From an uncultured Candidatus Altimarinota bacterium (GTDB taxonomy: Bacteria; Patescibacteriota; Gracilibacteria; BD1-5; UBA2023): 64,000 nucleotides of DNA. Made by a program: the position numbers and the translations under genes. Under the pieces are notes generated by a model. The model saw nothing but the letters and a program-made list of their open reading frames with translations. It had not been told where the DNA came from and searched no databases. Below, piece after piece: positions 12,802 to 25,882 of the stretch (its first letter is position 1; every line of letters begins with the position of its first letter). The stretch is taken from assembly GCA_936941205.1 (NCBI GenBank), contig CAKZJF010000028.1:1-64000 (forward strand). The letters run 5' to 3'.

Positions 12802-14781
12802 TTATTTAATTCGAAAATTATAATCATCCTCGATAAAGCGTCATTTCATTGCTGACAAACAATGAATTACATTATTATGCCAATTCGTTTTACTCGAAGC
12901 ATAAATTGATCATGTCTTATTACCCCATCATGATAATTCACTCACTTTATCGTATTTTGATAAAAATTTATTATTGAATGTCTTTGCCATCCAGTTGAGT
13001 CCTTCACGTGCACTGGAAAAAGAATAGGTATCTCCACTATCTGTGTTTCAGATATTTCAGATATTATATGCCGTCTTCAAATGAACTCAAAGAGATGTTT
13101 CAGCCAATCATACACACATCATGAAGCTTGGATCTATTTTTGCAACTAATGATTCCTCTGTCCATACTTTCCAATCATTAAATGCTGTTGTTGCATATTG
13201 CCAAAGAAAATATTTCTGCCTCTCTGTTTCATTTGCTCAACGAATAACTAAGCGTGTTTGATATTTGGAAATATTTGCTCAAGAACCATATAATTCTTTT
13301 ACATCCTCAATATATTTATATTTATAACGAGATGGGAGATTTTCCATATTTAAATCAGAAAGGTTTAAATATCGGAGTGGATCTATAGGTTCACGATTTC
13401 TCCAAATTTCAAAATGCAAATGTGGTCAGGTTGTCATTGGTCATGCACCCGGAGTTCATGGTTCTCAACCAGATTTTCAAATAATCTCACCTTGTTGTAC
13501 AAACTGAAACATTGAAACTTTCACTTCTGATAAGTGTCAATATACACTGACAATTCAATCTGGATGGCGTATAGCAAGATAAGAGTATCATCCAGGAGTT
13601 GGTGGTAAAATATAATATACATAACCAGGTGCTACAGATTTTACATCACTTCATTGGTTCACTGGAATATCTATCGCATCATGTTCACTTCAAAATTCAC
13701 GATAATATCACTCATCGTGAAACAGTGTAGATATTCTATTTGATTGAACGGGCCAACGAAGAATATTTCATGATGAAGAAGAATCATGCGGAGTATATTG
13801 AAGAAGTTTTTGTTCCATCTGATAAAACTGCTTTACACGTACACATTCTTCTGCTTCATTTACAGTATTTGTAAAATCCGTATCTGTACAGTTATATTTT
13901 TTAGCTATATCTTTAAAATCACCAATATAGGAAGCATACATTTCTTGCCATTGTTTGCGTAGATTTTTCTCTGCAACATCTTGTTCCATAAGGTATTGTT
14001 CATACAATGATTCTTCTCATTTTGTTGTTATTAATAGTTGATCTTTTTCAGCACGCTTATAAATAAGTTGTCTCTTTTCGTAATCAAGACGATCTTTTTC
14101 TTGTTGAAGATCACTCTTTTTTTCTTCTAGTTCCTGCTTGATAAGATAAAACTTTCAAAGTATCATTCTATAATCATCAACATATCATTTTCAAAGTCGT
14201 GTAACTAAACTTTTATAATAAATATCAAGAAATAATGAGGAAATATCTCATTCATTCATTACTATTACACGAAATATATCAACATCTTGGTTATTATAAA
14301 TAACAGAACTCTTACTATAAATAATTGAAAGATATTTCATTAATGTTGCTCGAGTTTCAATAATTTTCTTTTTCATATCAGATATTTGTCATATAAGAGA
14401 TGTGATTTCATTCTCTTTAACAGCAATAACTCATATTATTTGATTAATTTGGTATATGGTTGTATCAATGCTTGTATCATATTCTTTTATAACATTTTCA
14501 AGCGTTAATTTCTTTCGTGTGGCAAAATCTTTCTGTACTTTATATTGATTCTTTGCATTCTCAATTCTTTCAAGAAATGATTCTAGTCAATTCACTTTAT
14601 TTTCTCTTTCAAAAAGCTTTTGTTCCTCGGTCTGTGAAAATGGGATAACATCAAATAAATATTCCTTTTGTTGTAATTTAAAATCATCAAGTATCTTAGA
14701 AGTTCGAGATATTTCTGCACCGAAAGTAATCCCACATATAAAATATGAGACAAGAAGAGTGCAAAAATATAATAATTTCAT
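12802..14781 (-). CDS. M23 family peptidase with coiled coil and C-terminal glucosaminidase/lysozyme-like domain
   Basis: Signal peptide, long coiled coil, M23 motifs (HDAIDIPVNQGSDV, YGHLSEV, TGPHLHFEIW), then GLAETSLGVHLKTAYNIGNIGNTDSGDTYSF. Confidence 0.85.
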
Positions 14782-14861
14782 ACTACTAGTGAAAAAAAAC
14801 AACTACTTAATTCTATCATAAATATCTAATTTAATACAATAGAATATGAGCCTTATTATAA

Positions 14862-16166
14862 TTATTGATTGACAAGATTGCTAATAAGATTATTAAAATA
14901 TTTATCTTTTTTATGAATCCATGATTCTGACTGTCTACAGAGCATATTTATATCATTTTTATTCAATAAAAATTCTTTAATTCCTTCCTCCAAAAATATA
15001 GTATTTTGACTTCATTTTACATAAATTACACATCTATTTTTTGATTCCTTAATACGTCACAAAATATACAGTCCAGCAATTTTAGAATTATTGAAATGTC
15101 TTATGTCACATGATTGAATATCTTTTAAATATGGAAAAACATATTTCCCCATATTTTCACCAACAAGAATAATTGAATAAAATTGGTGAATATGTTTATG
15201 GGAAGTTAGTATATAATTTAATAAGTCTCGATGAACTGACTCTGTCAAATCACCAAGTTCCCTCATATCTCATAAAAAAAGTATAATATTCTCATCTCAT
15301 TGAATTTTTGATACTTCTTCTATTCATTTCGTAATAGGTAAATATCACCCATTATAAGATCCGTCAATAATTCTACTATCATACATTCAGGAAAGTATCT
15401 TTCATCGACCTTTTTCAACCATAAAATATTCACACGCCCGAATACAATCATCGAGTGGAATTCAAAGGATGGAAGCAACTCATAATACCGGTAAGATATT
15501 TTCAGCTTGATACGATCAAAATATTGGAACACTAAATTCTGCTATCTTCCCTTCTATTGTTGCACTAAAATGAATACCTTCAAGTGTACTTTTTACATCA
15601 GATAAACTTATATGATTCTCAATAGAAAATCAATATCTCAAAGCTCATTTAGGCGATACTTTTGGTGAGATGCTTTCATGTACAATCTGATATAAAGATC
15701 GTGATAGTATTTTTTCTTTCTCAAGTGCATATTTTTCAAAAGTACCAAATTGCAAAAGATGATTTGGTGAAATATTAGTAAGAATAGCTATTTCTGGCTC
15801 TATAATATTCAGTAAAAAATCCATCTCACCAGGATGATCAATTCAATATTCTAAAATAATATACTTGGGATATTTTTTATAGAGAAGCCTCATTCAGGAA
15901 ATAAAAACTACTATCCATCAAAACAAATTCTTTCATGGTGATTTCTGTTGTAATAATGTGAGTGGAAGTCCATATTCCCCATTATAACTATAGGGTGAAA
16001 TATATACTAAATCTTTTCAAAAATGAAATGAAAGAAATTGATATACAAATCAAGACACTGTCGTCTTTCAGGCAGTTCCAGTTATTCAAATAACATATGG
16101 CTTATGTTTTTGAATAACTTTTTTTGCGAGAAATGATAAAATAAAGAGGAGAATTTTTTGTATCAT
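14862..16166 (-). CDS. murF: Mur ligase family protein, MurF-like
   Basis: VIGITGTAGKTTVSGFVYQFL P-loop (Gly by UGA), ILEYGIDHPGEMDFLL, AILTNISPNHLLQFGT, RIIDGSYNGGYLP, LFLGDMRELGDLTESVHRDL. Confidence 0.8.
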
Positions 16167-16286
16167 AAAAGGAGAATTTATATAGAAACTAATATATAGG
16201 AGTTGAACTGAAAATCAACCGAAGAAAATTTTGAGAAATAGAAAAAGGGAATATACTACCGGCAGAATATTCCCTTTTTCTTTATC

Positions 16287-16664
16287 ATGGCACAAATCAG
16301 TCACAATGATTTTAACTTTATTTTACTTGATGAAATTCAATTAAAATACCCAGAACTTATAAAACTTATACTCCATACAGAGTCTATGGATAATAATGAA
16401 AAACAGTACTGGTTTGACATTCTTCCATCCATGACGGATGAACAAATTGATCGACTTTTTAATATTCTTGAAACCGAACGTCATCAATTAGAAGAATTGG
16501 AAGTAAGATATCAGGAAGAGATTAAAACACTCAATGAAAAACACCTTATTCAATGGCAAGATCTTCAATCAAAAAAGACAAAAGACAAAATCCAAAAAGC
16601 AGAATCCCAAGATAAATGACAAGATGAGGCTGATGATGTCCTTTCTATGCTCAATGATTTATAA
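16287..16664 (+). CDS. hypothetical coiled-coil protein (125 aa)
   Basis: MAQISHNDFNFILLDEIQLKYPELIKLIL...; extends past the TGA to TAA. Confidence 0.6.
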
Positions 16665-16694
16665 TTTGTACTTATATTCCCGTGTTTATTACCT

Positions 16695-18632
16695 ATGCTT
16701 TCGATCTCACTTTTTCATAATAATCTTTCGAGTCATTCAAAAATGGAGAAACTGCGAAAACTCTCTCTCAATGATTCAATTACGGGATTAATACGTATTA
16801 GTTCGAAAGATGAAAATATTTCTCAAATTATTGAAACTTCGATAATTGATATTATTTTAAATACCCCTTGGAATAATGATGGTAAATCTATAGAAGTTGA
16901 TTTTTCACACACGCTTGATAAAATCAATACTTTCTTAAGTTCAATACGAAAAAATACTCCAAAAATTGAAACAATTGATATATTTTTTGGAGTTATTTAT
17001 GAAGATATTCTTTCTTTTTCGATTATAGGAAATTCATATGTTTATCTTATTCAGAATGAAAAGATATCCCTTATTTCAGATGGTATGTGCTGAGAAAAGT
17101 ATGAATTTTGTCAGAAATCTTCTTGAGCTATTGATCCGGAATCTTGTATTTTTATTTCAAATATTACCCTCCTCAACACTTTAACAAAACAAGATCTTAT
17201 AGAGTTAGGGAATATGAATGAAGATATCTATAAATGAGCCATTGAACCACTTATAGAAAGGGAGATCACCGAAGGAAAGGTTGATATTGCACGAATTGCA
17301 AATATTGCAGTCAGTATAAAAAAATCCCCTCTTCATAAAATAGGTCAACATATCGAAAAAGTTCGACCGAAAATATCTGCAGTTTGAGAAAAAATACTGA
17401 AACACCCAAAAACACAACGGTATATATTACCAATTAAAGAAGCACTCCAAAAAACACAAGAAAAACATATCCAATGATTCTTACTTATCACTGGTACAAT
17501 TCTTTGTGTATTTCTTTTATACTATATTATTGATAATATATATTCACTTAGGAAAGCTCAAATTCTCCCACAAGATAATCAAAATAAACTCATAGAAGTA
17601 CGTAATATAATTGAGTGAGCTTGAAAAAGTCTCGCAAGTAAAGATATATTTACCTCAAATATTACAAAAGCAAAAAAAGTTCTAAATGAAGTAAAGGATA
17701 CTAAACAACTCCTTAAAGAAACTGAAGATTTGGAAAGTCAGATAATTATACTAGAAAAACAGTTTAATGGTATAGAAACTATTGATATTAGTAAGAAAAA
17801 ATCAGACCTTGTAATTATTCCACAAGAAATACAGGCCATAAAAGTATTTGAAGCAGAGAAGAAAGTATTTATAGTTGGAAAGGAGGGAGTCTTTTGACCA
17901 AATATTCTTGGTTCAACAGATTCAAATGTTGCTAATAAATTAATTAAATATCCAGACTCGGAAGAAGCAATAGATGCTGATATGCAAAACTGAGTGCTCT
18001 ATATTCTCACAAAGACGAACAGAATACTTATGCTTCGAAAAAATGAATTTACCTATGTAAATGTCACCAATCAAACCGAGTGGGAAAATGCACTTCATAT
18101 AACACTTTTTGATGATAAGCTGTATCTTATATCGAGCGATTGAACTCAAATTTATCGTCACAAACCAGGATTAAATGGATTCTCTCAAAAGGCATGAATC
18201 ATAGAGGGATGAACCAAAAATTACACTATTCTAGATCTCTGAATAGAATGAGCTATTTATAGTCTCAAGAACACACTTATGATTGATAAGATTGTTACCT
18301 CACCAAAAACACAAATTACAAGCTTAAAAATAAATTGAATCCCTTGAAATGGTTATGAACTAAAAGAATGAGAAAAGGCATCGATTTTTCTTGGAAAGAA
18401 TTTAAACTATTTTTATATTCTTGCATGAAAGAAAATATGGATCTTTAAACCAGATAGTAGAAATTACAAAGATCTCTCATCTTTACAATATATCTGACAG
18501 TTGGAGGTATCTTCTACTGAAAATTTATCTGATATATTTATTCCATTTGACTGAACGATACGAATACTCCTCGAAAGTGGACTATATACAGTATCATTTG
18601 ATATTGTTGAAAATAAATTAATTCTTCGGTAG
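16695..18632 (+). CDS. membrane protein: N-terminal PP2C-like region, single TM, C-terminal propeller-like region
   Basis: FFGVIYEDILSFSIIGNSYVYLIQNEKISLISDGM resembles PPM phosphatase strands; TM GFLLITGTILCVFLLYYI; repeated beta-strand-like C-terminus. Confidence 0.6.
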
Positions 18633-18633
18633 T

Positions 18634-19215
18634 GTGTTTATTGTTTCTGGAATAATTCTTAAGAAGACGCCAATCAGAGATAAAAAGACTCTGATTATAC
18701 TTTTCACAGAAGAATTTTGAATCATCCATGTCTGGTATAAAAAACCACCCACTTGAATAGAGACCGGATGAATCATACAGGCATTTATAGATAGGAAAAA
18801 TTCCATATCTATACTTGATTCATTTCATGTCAAGAAGCAAATTCTGTATGAACAATACTCCTATACCTCCCTTTTACAATTTCTCTGGCTCATAAAAATA
18901 TTACTCGTTATTCTTCCCGAATGACTTCCACAACAGAAAATATTCCAAATATACAATGAAATTATTTCTTGAGATATTCCGGAAGAATCTTTCTGTAATT
19001 TTATAAAATTAAGAATAATTCAAATTCTAAAACACATCTGAATAATTGATCCTCGATTATTTATCTGAGAAAATCAAGCTAATATATACACTTATATTGA
19101 TAAAATCGAGATAAAACGAATTCTTTTTTCCGAGAAGATTACAATTGATGATTTTTGAAATCTCAACAATATAATCCAACACTCATTACTCCCTTATACA
19201 AACTACCAATGCTAA
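18634..19215 (+). CDS. RecO-like protein (divergent)
   Basis: GTG start adjacent to the upstream stop; N-terminus VFIVSGIILKKTPIRDKKTLIILFTEEFGIIHVWYKK resembles the RecO OB-fold. Confidence 0.45.
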
Positions 19216-20081
19216 TACTTATCTTGTGAATCTATATATTTACTATAGGAACCATATTTGGAAGTTTCTGAAGCGTCCTCATCGAACGGTGGCATTCTGG
19301 AAAAAGCGGAATTATCGCTTGAAAAAGTGAGTGTCCAAAATGCCAACACAAACTTTCCTGGTATGAACTTATTCCAATTTTTTCTTACCTTTTCTTAAAA
19401 TGAAAATGTAAGAATTGTCACATGATTATTCATTGGTCATATCCAGTATTGGAATTCACTATGTGAATGTTATTTTTTATGACATATATATCTGTATGAG
19501 TCTCTTATGGTTGGGAAATATGAGGTAATTTCATTCCTCAGCTCTGTTTTGATTTACTACTCATATTTATTGTTGTTATATTTTCAATATATGATATCAG
19601 GTATATGGAAATACCAGATCAACTTATGATAACAACTATACTCTTTTTATTTATATTCCTCGGAATTGATGCCTTTATGCAGGTATCATGAATTGCAAGT
19701 ATATCTTCCATATTGTATGAACATTTTCAAGATTTCTCAGCCGGATCAGTATGGAATCTGCCTCTTTTTAATGCTATGCTTTGAGGAATTTGATTATTTT
19801 TATTTTTCTATTTACAAATTCTTATATCGAATGGAAAATGGATGGGGTGATGAGATTTACGTATCGCACTCTTTTTATGATTTACATTAGGAGCTATAAA
19901 AACCCTTATTGCCACAATGCTTGCTTACTGTATAGGGAGCATTATTGGTTTACTTATTCTTTTAAAGGTACGGAGAAAAAATATAGCCATTCCATTTTGA
20001 CCATTCTTGGCAATATGATGGCTATTGACGTTTCTATTTTATGAAGATATATTAATATTATATAATCTTCTGATTTTATAA
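19209..20081 (+). CDS. pilD: prepilin peptidase (type IV leader peptidase)
   Basis: GSFGSVLIERWHSGKSGIIAGKSECPKCQHKLSWYELIPIFSYLFLKGKCKNC, IYDIRYMEIPDQL, MGGGDLRIA (two UGAs), IPFGPFLAIG. Confidence 0.95.
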
Positions 20082-20183
20082 GAGCAATATGATATAAATA
20101 CGGAATTTGTCAATATAACTCTGCTCGACAATGCTATAAAATAGCATATACTTCGTCATCAATAATACCTAAACATATATCAT

Positions 20184-20723
20184 ATGGAACAAGAGAAAAA
20201 GCTTCGAGCTATAAAAGAGCTTATACAATCAGCACAAAATGCTATTATTAACGCAAGAAAAATTATCAATGAACTGACATGAGATTCAAAATGAGACGAT
20301 ATTGATATGGATACGAATGGGCTTACTTCATATTCAAGCTGAGATACTAAAATAATTGAGGGCGTATTTACAGGTGAATCTATGCTTTGATCTGATGGAA
20401 ATATATATCCAATTCCTCAGAATTATGCATCGAAATCCCACCTTATACAAGGAAGTAAATTAAAGGCAACAATTGACCGAAATGGAAAAATTCTTTATAA
20501 AATAATCGAAGAGATGGAATATGAAAGTCATGTAGGAGTACTTACAAAGAACCAGGAAAAATATCAAGTAATAACCGATACAAAATCCTATCACATACTC
20601 CTTGCTGCTATCACATTTCATAAATGTGAGATTTGAGATACTGTTTCTATTCGAATCCCAAAATGAAAAGATGCAACATATGCAGCCATAGAAGCAAAAA
20701 TCCCAAAACTTGATATTTCATAA
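20184..20723 (+). CDS. conserved hypothetical protein
   Basis: MEQEKKLRAIKELIQSAQNAIINARKIINELTG...VFTGESMLGSDGNIYPIPQNYASKSHLIQGSKLKATI... Confidence 0.65.
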
Positions 20724-20733
20724 TTTTTATCGT

Positions 20734-22170
20734 ATGCCTCCTGTTCGACGAAGACAACAATCCCGCGAAAACCAACCTATCATTACATATGCTATTGTAG
20801 CTATCTTTTGAGTGGCTCTTTTCTTTTTTCTTTCTGGAAATAATCAAGATTCTTCCAATGGAAAAAAACAAGAAGTAATCACCTGAGCAACATTAAAGGC
20901 ATCTGCAAATTCTTGAACGGAAGCATATGTTATACTTTCCAATGATTCAAAACAGATGATATTAACAAATGTATCACTTTCAAAAGAGGATAAAAAAATT
21001 CGTGTAGAAAAATGAGAGCTCTCTATACAAGCAAGTGATGGAAGTATTCGTTCATATCTTGATAAGAACTCTGAACTAAACTATAATTGATTTCTTTGAT
21101 GATCACAAGTATTTACTTTTACAAATGGTCAATACTGGATAGAAAATATTACAACACAATCTACTATACATTTACGAAATTTTGATATACAAGCAGAAAC
21201 AGGAAGTATTTTACTTCTTGATCAAAACCAAATATCAAGTCGTGTATATGTTTTACAATGAAAAGCAAATGTATCGAGCGAAGGAAAAACAGCAGAGGTA
21301 TACGCATGAAAAAAACTATCACTCTTGAACTCTGAAAAAAACCTTGCAACACTTCGTATTTCTGAAAAAGTTGAACCATTTGATGATATAGTTAAACAAA
21401 ATAATTTTTTCCTTGATCATTGATGAGATGTTTTATTAGTGAGTCTTGAAGATTCAAATACAACAAATACATGAGATATTATTACGCATTCTTGAATTAT
21501 TCAAACGAATTCTTGAGATACTATTTTAAATGATTCATTTATCACTGTAACTTCTCCAGAGGATGAGAGTACGATATCTACTGCCCTCATAAATATTGAA
21601 TGAACTATTTCAAATAAGCAAGTTTCTAAGATTACCATCAATGATAAAGATGCTTCGATAAATAAAACAGCTAATACTTTTATTTATAAAGACTTTAAAC
21701 CAACCTGAGATATTAATAATATTGTTTTTAAGGCTTTTTCATCAGATGGAAATCTCTTACAAAAATGAGCTATTTCAATTTATACCAACAAAGAAAAAAT
21801 ACTCAATGAAACAAAGCCAACTGTTACAGCCTATCCTATTTCAGAAAAGAATTTTAAAATTACTGCACCAACAGAAAATCCATACAAAACAACGGAAGAT
21901 GTAATAAAGATTCAATGAGTTGTAATGGCATGAATGGTGAAGTATATAACAATTAATGATTATAGACTTACGAGCTTCAAAGCATGAGGAACTATTTGGC
22001 ACTATTTTGCAAATAAAGATTTTGGAACTCTAAAGGATGATAGTATTAATACATATGAAATAAAATATTTCTGACAAAATAGCGAACTTCTCTCTCGTCA
22101 ACAATTTACTATTATAAAAGAGAAGCGTACAACTACAGTTATTAGTGGGGAGGTAATTACAAACCGTTAA
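20734..22170 (+). CDS. membrane-anchored FecR-like surface protein
   Basis: N-terminal TM (YAIVAIFGVALFFFLSG); FecR-like segment GSILLLDQNQISSRVYVLQGKANVSSEGKTAEVYAGKKLSLL. Confidence 0.55.
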
Positions 22171-22176
22171 TATTTT

Positions 22177-22833
22177 ATGTTTCTATTTAAAAAGAATACA
22201 GCATGAATGACTATTATTGAAATAATAGGAGTTATTATGGTTGTATCTATTGGACTCATGTCAGCATGGTATACCATTGCTAAATGACAAGAAAATGCCT
22301 ATAAAACAGAATTACGAATTACTGCCATTAATATTGCTAGAGAATGAGCTGAGGTTATGCAGAATATTCGGAATACCAATTGGATTAAGCTATCAAGTGA
22401 CCGAAAGAACTGTTGGAATGTATATAATTACAATACAGATTGCATAGGTGATCCTCTTTATATTAATGCTATTGGAACTGGATGTTACATTTTAGCGAAT
22501 ACTTGAGGGGAATGGAGATTATCAACTATAATAACAACATATCCACCACCTGCACCAAATATAGCAACTTTTCGAAATAACTTTCCAGTATACTTTGATG
22601 CTAACGGACTTATCACTCAAACTGGATCATCACTCCCATCTATAACAAGATTATGTGCTGGTAAAACATCCAATAATTGTAAAAGCATATTTTGAAGAGC
22701 TGTTTGTGTTACAAGCGTAGCAAACAATCGTATGAAAATAAAAAGTATTGTAAAATGGGTATGATGAAGTGTAAATACAATTCAAGATATTACCTTTGAT
22801 CTTACTCTTACGAATTGGAAAGCGAACTTTTAG
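22177..22833 (+). CDS. type IV prepilin-like protein
   Basis: Class III signal MFLFKKNTAG|MTIIEIIGVIMVVSIGLM with Glu at +5; Gly(-1) is encoded by TGA at 22204-22206. Confidence 0.88.
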
Positions 22834-22843
22834 ATTTCCACAT

Positions 22844-22876
22844 AATAAAAAAGCATCACAATGATGCTTTTTTATT
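22844..22876 (+). terminator. intrinsic terminator
   Basis: Near-perfect hairpin aataaaaaagcatca-caa-tgatgcttttttatt just after the pilin stop. Confidence 0.8.
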
Positions 22877-22971
22877 ACACTATCAATATTTGCATTTTAT
22901 ATTTTTTTATGTTAAAATATAAAAAATATTAAGCAAATAAAAATATGCAAATAAAAATCAATCCATCTATT

Positions 22972-24360
22972 ATTGTTATCTGGAGCATTAATTGTGTTCT
23001 TTGAATGAGTATAGCCATACAGCAAATATGGATACCATACATGAGTGCTTATCAAGATAGTTATACATCTATTAAAAGTGACAATTTTAATTGAACGATA
23101 GCGCCAATTGCTTATGTTCCAAATTATCAAAATGCGATCAATGCTGATAAGCTAAAAACGTTTGATCAATATAATATAACCGATTTTATACCAACTCCAA
23201 AATATGATACCCTTCTTCTTGAGAATACATCACTTACAAATAAAGATGTATTTATGCAAAAGTACATTTATATAACACCTTATATGGGCAGTTATAGAAT
23301 GAATTATAAAGAATTTGATGGTTCCCATCTTTGAGTTGATATACGAGCGCCAATAGGAACTCCTGTATTATCCATAGCGAACTGAGTAGTTATAAGAACA
23401 ATAGATGGTGATTCTACTTGAGCAAAGCATATTGTTATTCGTCATGATAATGTTCCCTATAATGGAAAAATTGTAACACTCTATTCAGTATATACCCATT
23501 TAAGTGAAATTGTAATCTGAGAATGACTAAAGGTACGAAAATGAGATTTTATTGGACGAGTTGGAATGAGCTGAATAGCCACAACTCCTCATCTTCATTT
23601 TCAGATTGAAACGAGTGATGCACCATCTCATCCATACTGGCCATATACATCAAAAGATGCAAAGAATGCTGGAGTGAATTGGTTTGATGCGATAAATATC
23701 GGTCTTGGAAAAGAAAATGCACTAAAATATAGTATTCATCCTTTAAAATTTATTCAAAATGAATCCGTTAGTATTACCAAAAATACAAAACAACCCATAA
23801 TAGCATCAATTACTACTATCATCGATAATCAAAATTGTAATCGAATATTTTCTGATGTACCAAAACAATCGAGTTTATGAAAATTCTTATATCCACTTAC
23901 AGAAAGATATTGCATTTATAATGAGAAATGAGACTTTTCACCAAAAACACAAATCTCAAAAAAAGAAGCCCTCATGGTGCTTATGAAATATTTAAATATT
24001 GAACCGAGATCTTGAGATATAAGTCCTATGCTTGATGTACAAGTGTCTGACAATCTTCATTGATATCTCTTAAAGGCATTGCAACTTTGAATCATAGAAT
24101 GAGTCTACTTTCAGCCAGATAATACAATAACACGAGGAGAAATGATAGATTTACTAATGAAGCTATCAAGAAAATCGGATAATATTTCCAATACATCACT
24201 TGTAATATATACTGATATACCGAAGGATTACCCACATATACAAAATATTAATAACTACGCGAAAGTAATTCATGCAAAATGAGGAAGATTTTATCCAACA
24301 AATATCATTACACGTCAAGAACTTATAAAGATACTTAGCACATTTGAAGCATATCGATAA
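22972..24360 (+). CDS. M23 family metallopeptidase with C-terminal SLH-like repeats
   Basis: FDGSHLGVDIRAPIGTPVLSIANGVV, YTHLSEI, TPHLHFQIE motifs; C-terminal ISKKEALMVLMKYL, ITRGEMIDLLMKL, ITRQELIKIL SLH-like signatures. Start uncertain (TTG 22972 or ATG 23005). Confidence 0.8.
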
Positions 24361-24420
24361 TATTGTAATTTTGCATTTTTCGAATATTATGCCTCACACT
24401 ATATATATTTAAGATTCTGT

Positions 24421-25815
24421 ATGGAGTACTCACAAAACAAGGTTATATTCTTTATTATAATGGGTATATTATGAATAGGAGTTTTATATGGAGCATGGAA
24501 ACTTTCTGATTCTAGAACAACAGCAAATACAACAAATATTCCAAAAGAAATGACTATCTGGATATTATGAGATGATACCAATTGATATAATCTCATAAGT
24601 GAAAAATACAAAAAAAAATATACTGAATATAAAAATACAAAAATTACCTTTATTAAGCAGGGTTCATATCAGTCATACGATGAATATGAAAAGATGCTTT
24701 TAAATATGCTTGCTGATGGAAATGGACCCGATGCTTATGCAATATATGCAAATGGTTGATCTTTTCTTGAATCAAAAGCGCGAGCAATACCATCTGAATG
24801 GATAAATCCAGAAATTATTCAAAATGAATATGATCATTTATTTGATGAACTTATTATTCAAGATACTGATAAGAATAATCCTGGGATATTCTTAAAATGA
24901 ATCCCATTATGATATGAATCTATGGGTGTTTTCTATAATAGAGATATCATAGAAAAAATACCAGATACATGGGATGAATTAGATTCTGCACTAGGTAATA
25001 TTGAACAAAATAATGAACAAGTTGCTATTGGTTTATGATTATCATCACAATATATACCAAATAATAATGACATAATTAGCTTATTTCTGGTTCAAGAAGG
25101 AATAAAGTCATATCAAGATTTTGGAAACAATTGAGCAAAGGCACTCGATAAATATCTAGCCTATTGAAAAATATTTGAGGCAGATGAAAATGGAAATGGA
25201 TGAAGACTCTCAATAGAAATGGATGAAAAAAATAGAAATATAGTTGATTTATTTGTAGCTGGGAGAGTTGGTGTCATCTTTTGATTTCCCTCTTTATCAA
25301 AAGATCTTGAAGATTCATTAAAGCGTGAAGGTAAAGATGTGCCAGACTTTATTCTTACATCTGGAAATATACCACAATTTGAATCTGAAAAGAAAAAACA
25401 AAAAAATATTGCCCGTTATTGGTATTTTGGGCTTTCTAAGAATAGTAAAATACCAGATCATACTGCTAAATTTTTATGATATCTAACAACAAAAGAAGCT
25501 GGGGATATTTTTAGCAAATCCCTTCCCTACTATATACCTGCAAGATTGGATATACAAGAAGAGAGAAAGATGGAGCCAATTTCAGAGAAATTACCAAAAA
25601 CAAAAATAAGCTCATTTATTAACAAGGAAAAGGGAGTTAATGCATCAATTCTCTATATTGGAAATATCGCTAAATATGAAAATACTCTTCACAAGTATGT
25701 ATCTGAAGATCCGATAAAAGGTTCTGATGAAATAATAGAAAATCTTCAAAAAATTCTCATGTGTGAAGAAAAAAAGGTCAATTGAGTAAATGTAGATACG
25801 AATGAGTGCCCATAA
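24421..25815 (+). CDS. extracellular solute-binding protein family 1-like
   Basis: N-terminal TM, MTIWILGDDTNGYNLISEKYKKKY, LADGNGPDAYAI, GIPLGYESMGVFYNRDIIEKIPDTWDEL, YYIPAR. Confidence 0.75.
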
Positions 25816-25882
25816 TCAATGAAATCTTTGCTTTTTTAAGAAAATGTGATATTATATATAAAATATTCTATATGTATAGATT

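Noticed and set aside
14782-14861. Possible tRNA genes in intergenic gaps (also 20082-20183, 35010-35150, 37740-37900)
   Set aside because: No cloverleaf, T-loop GTTC or CCA-type ends recognised by eye; a tRNAscan run would be decisive
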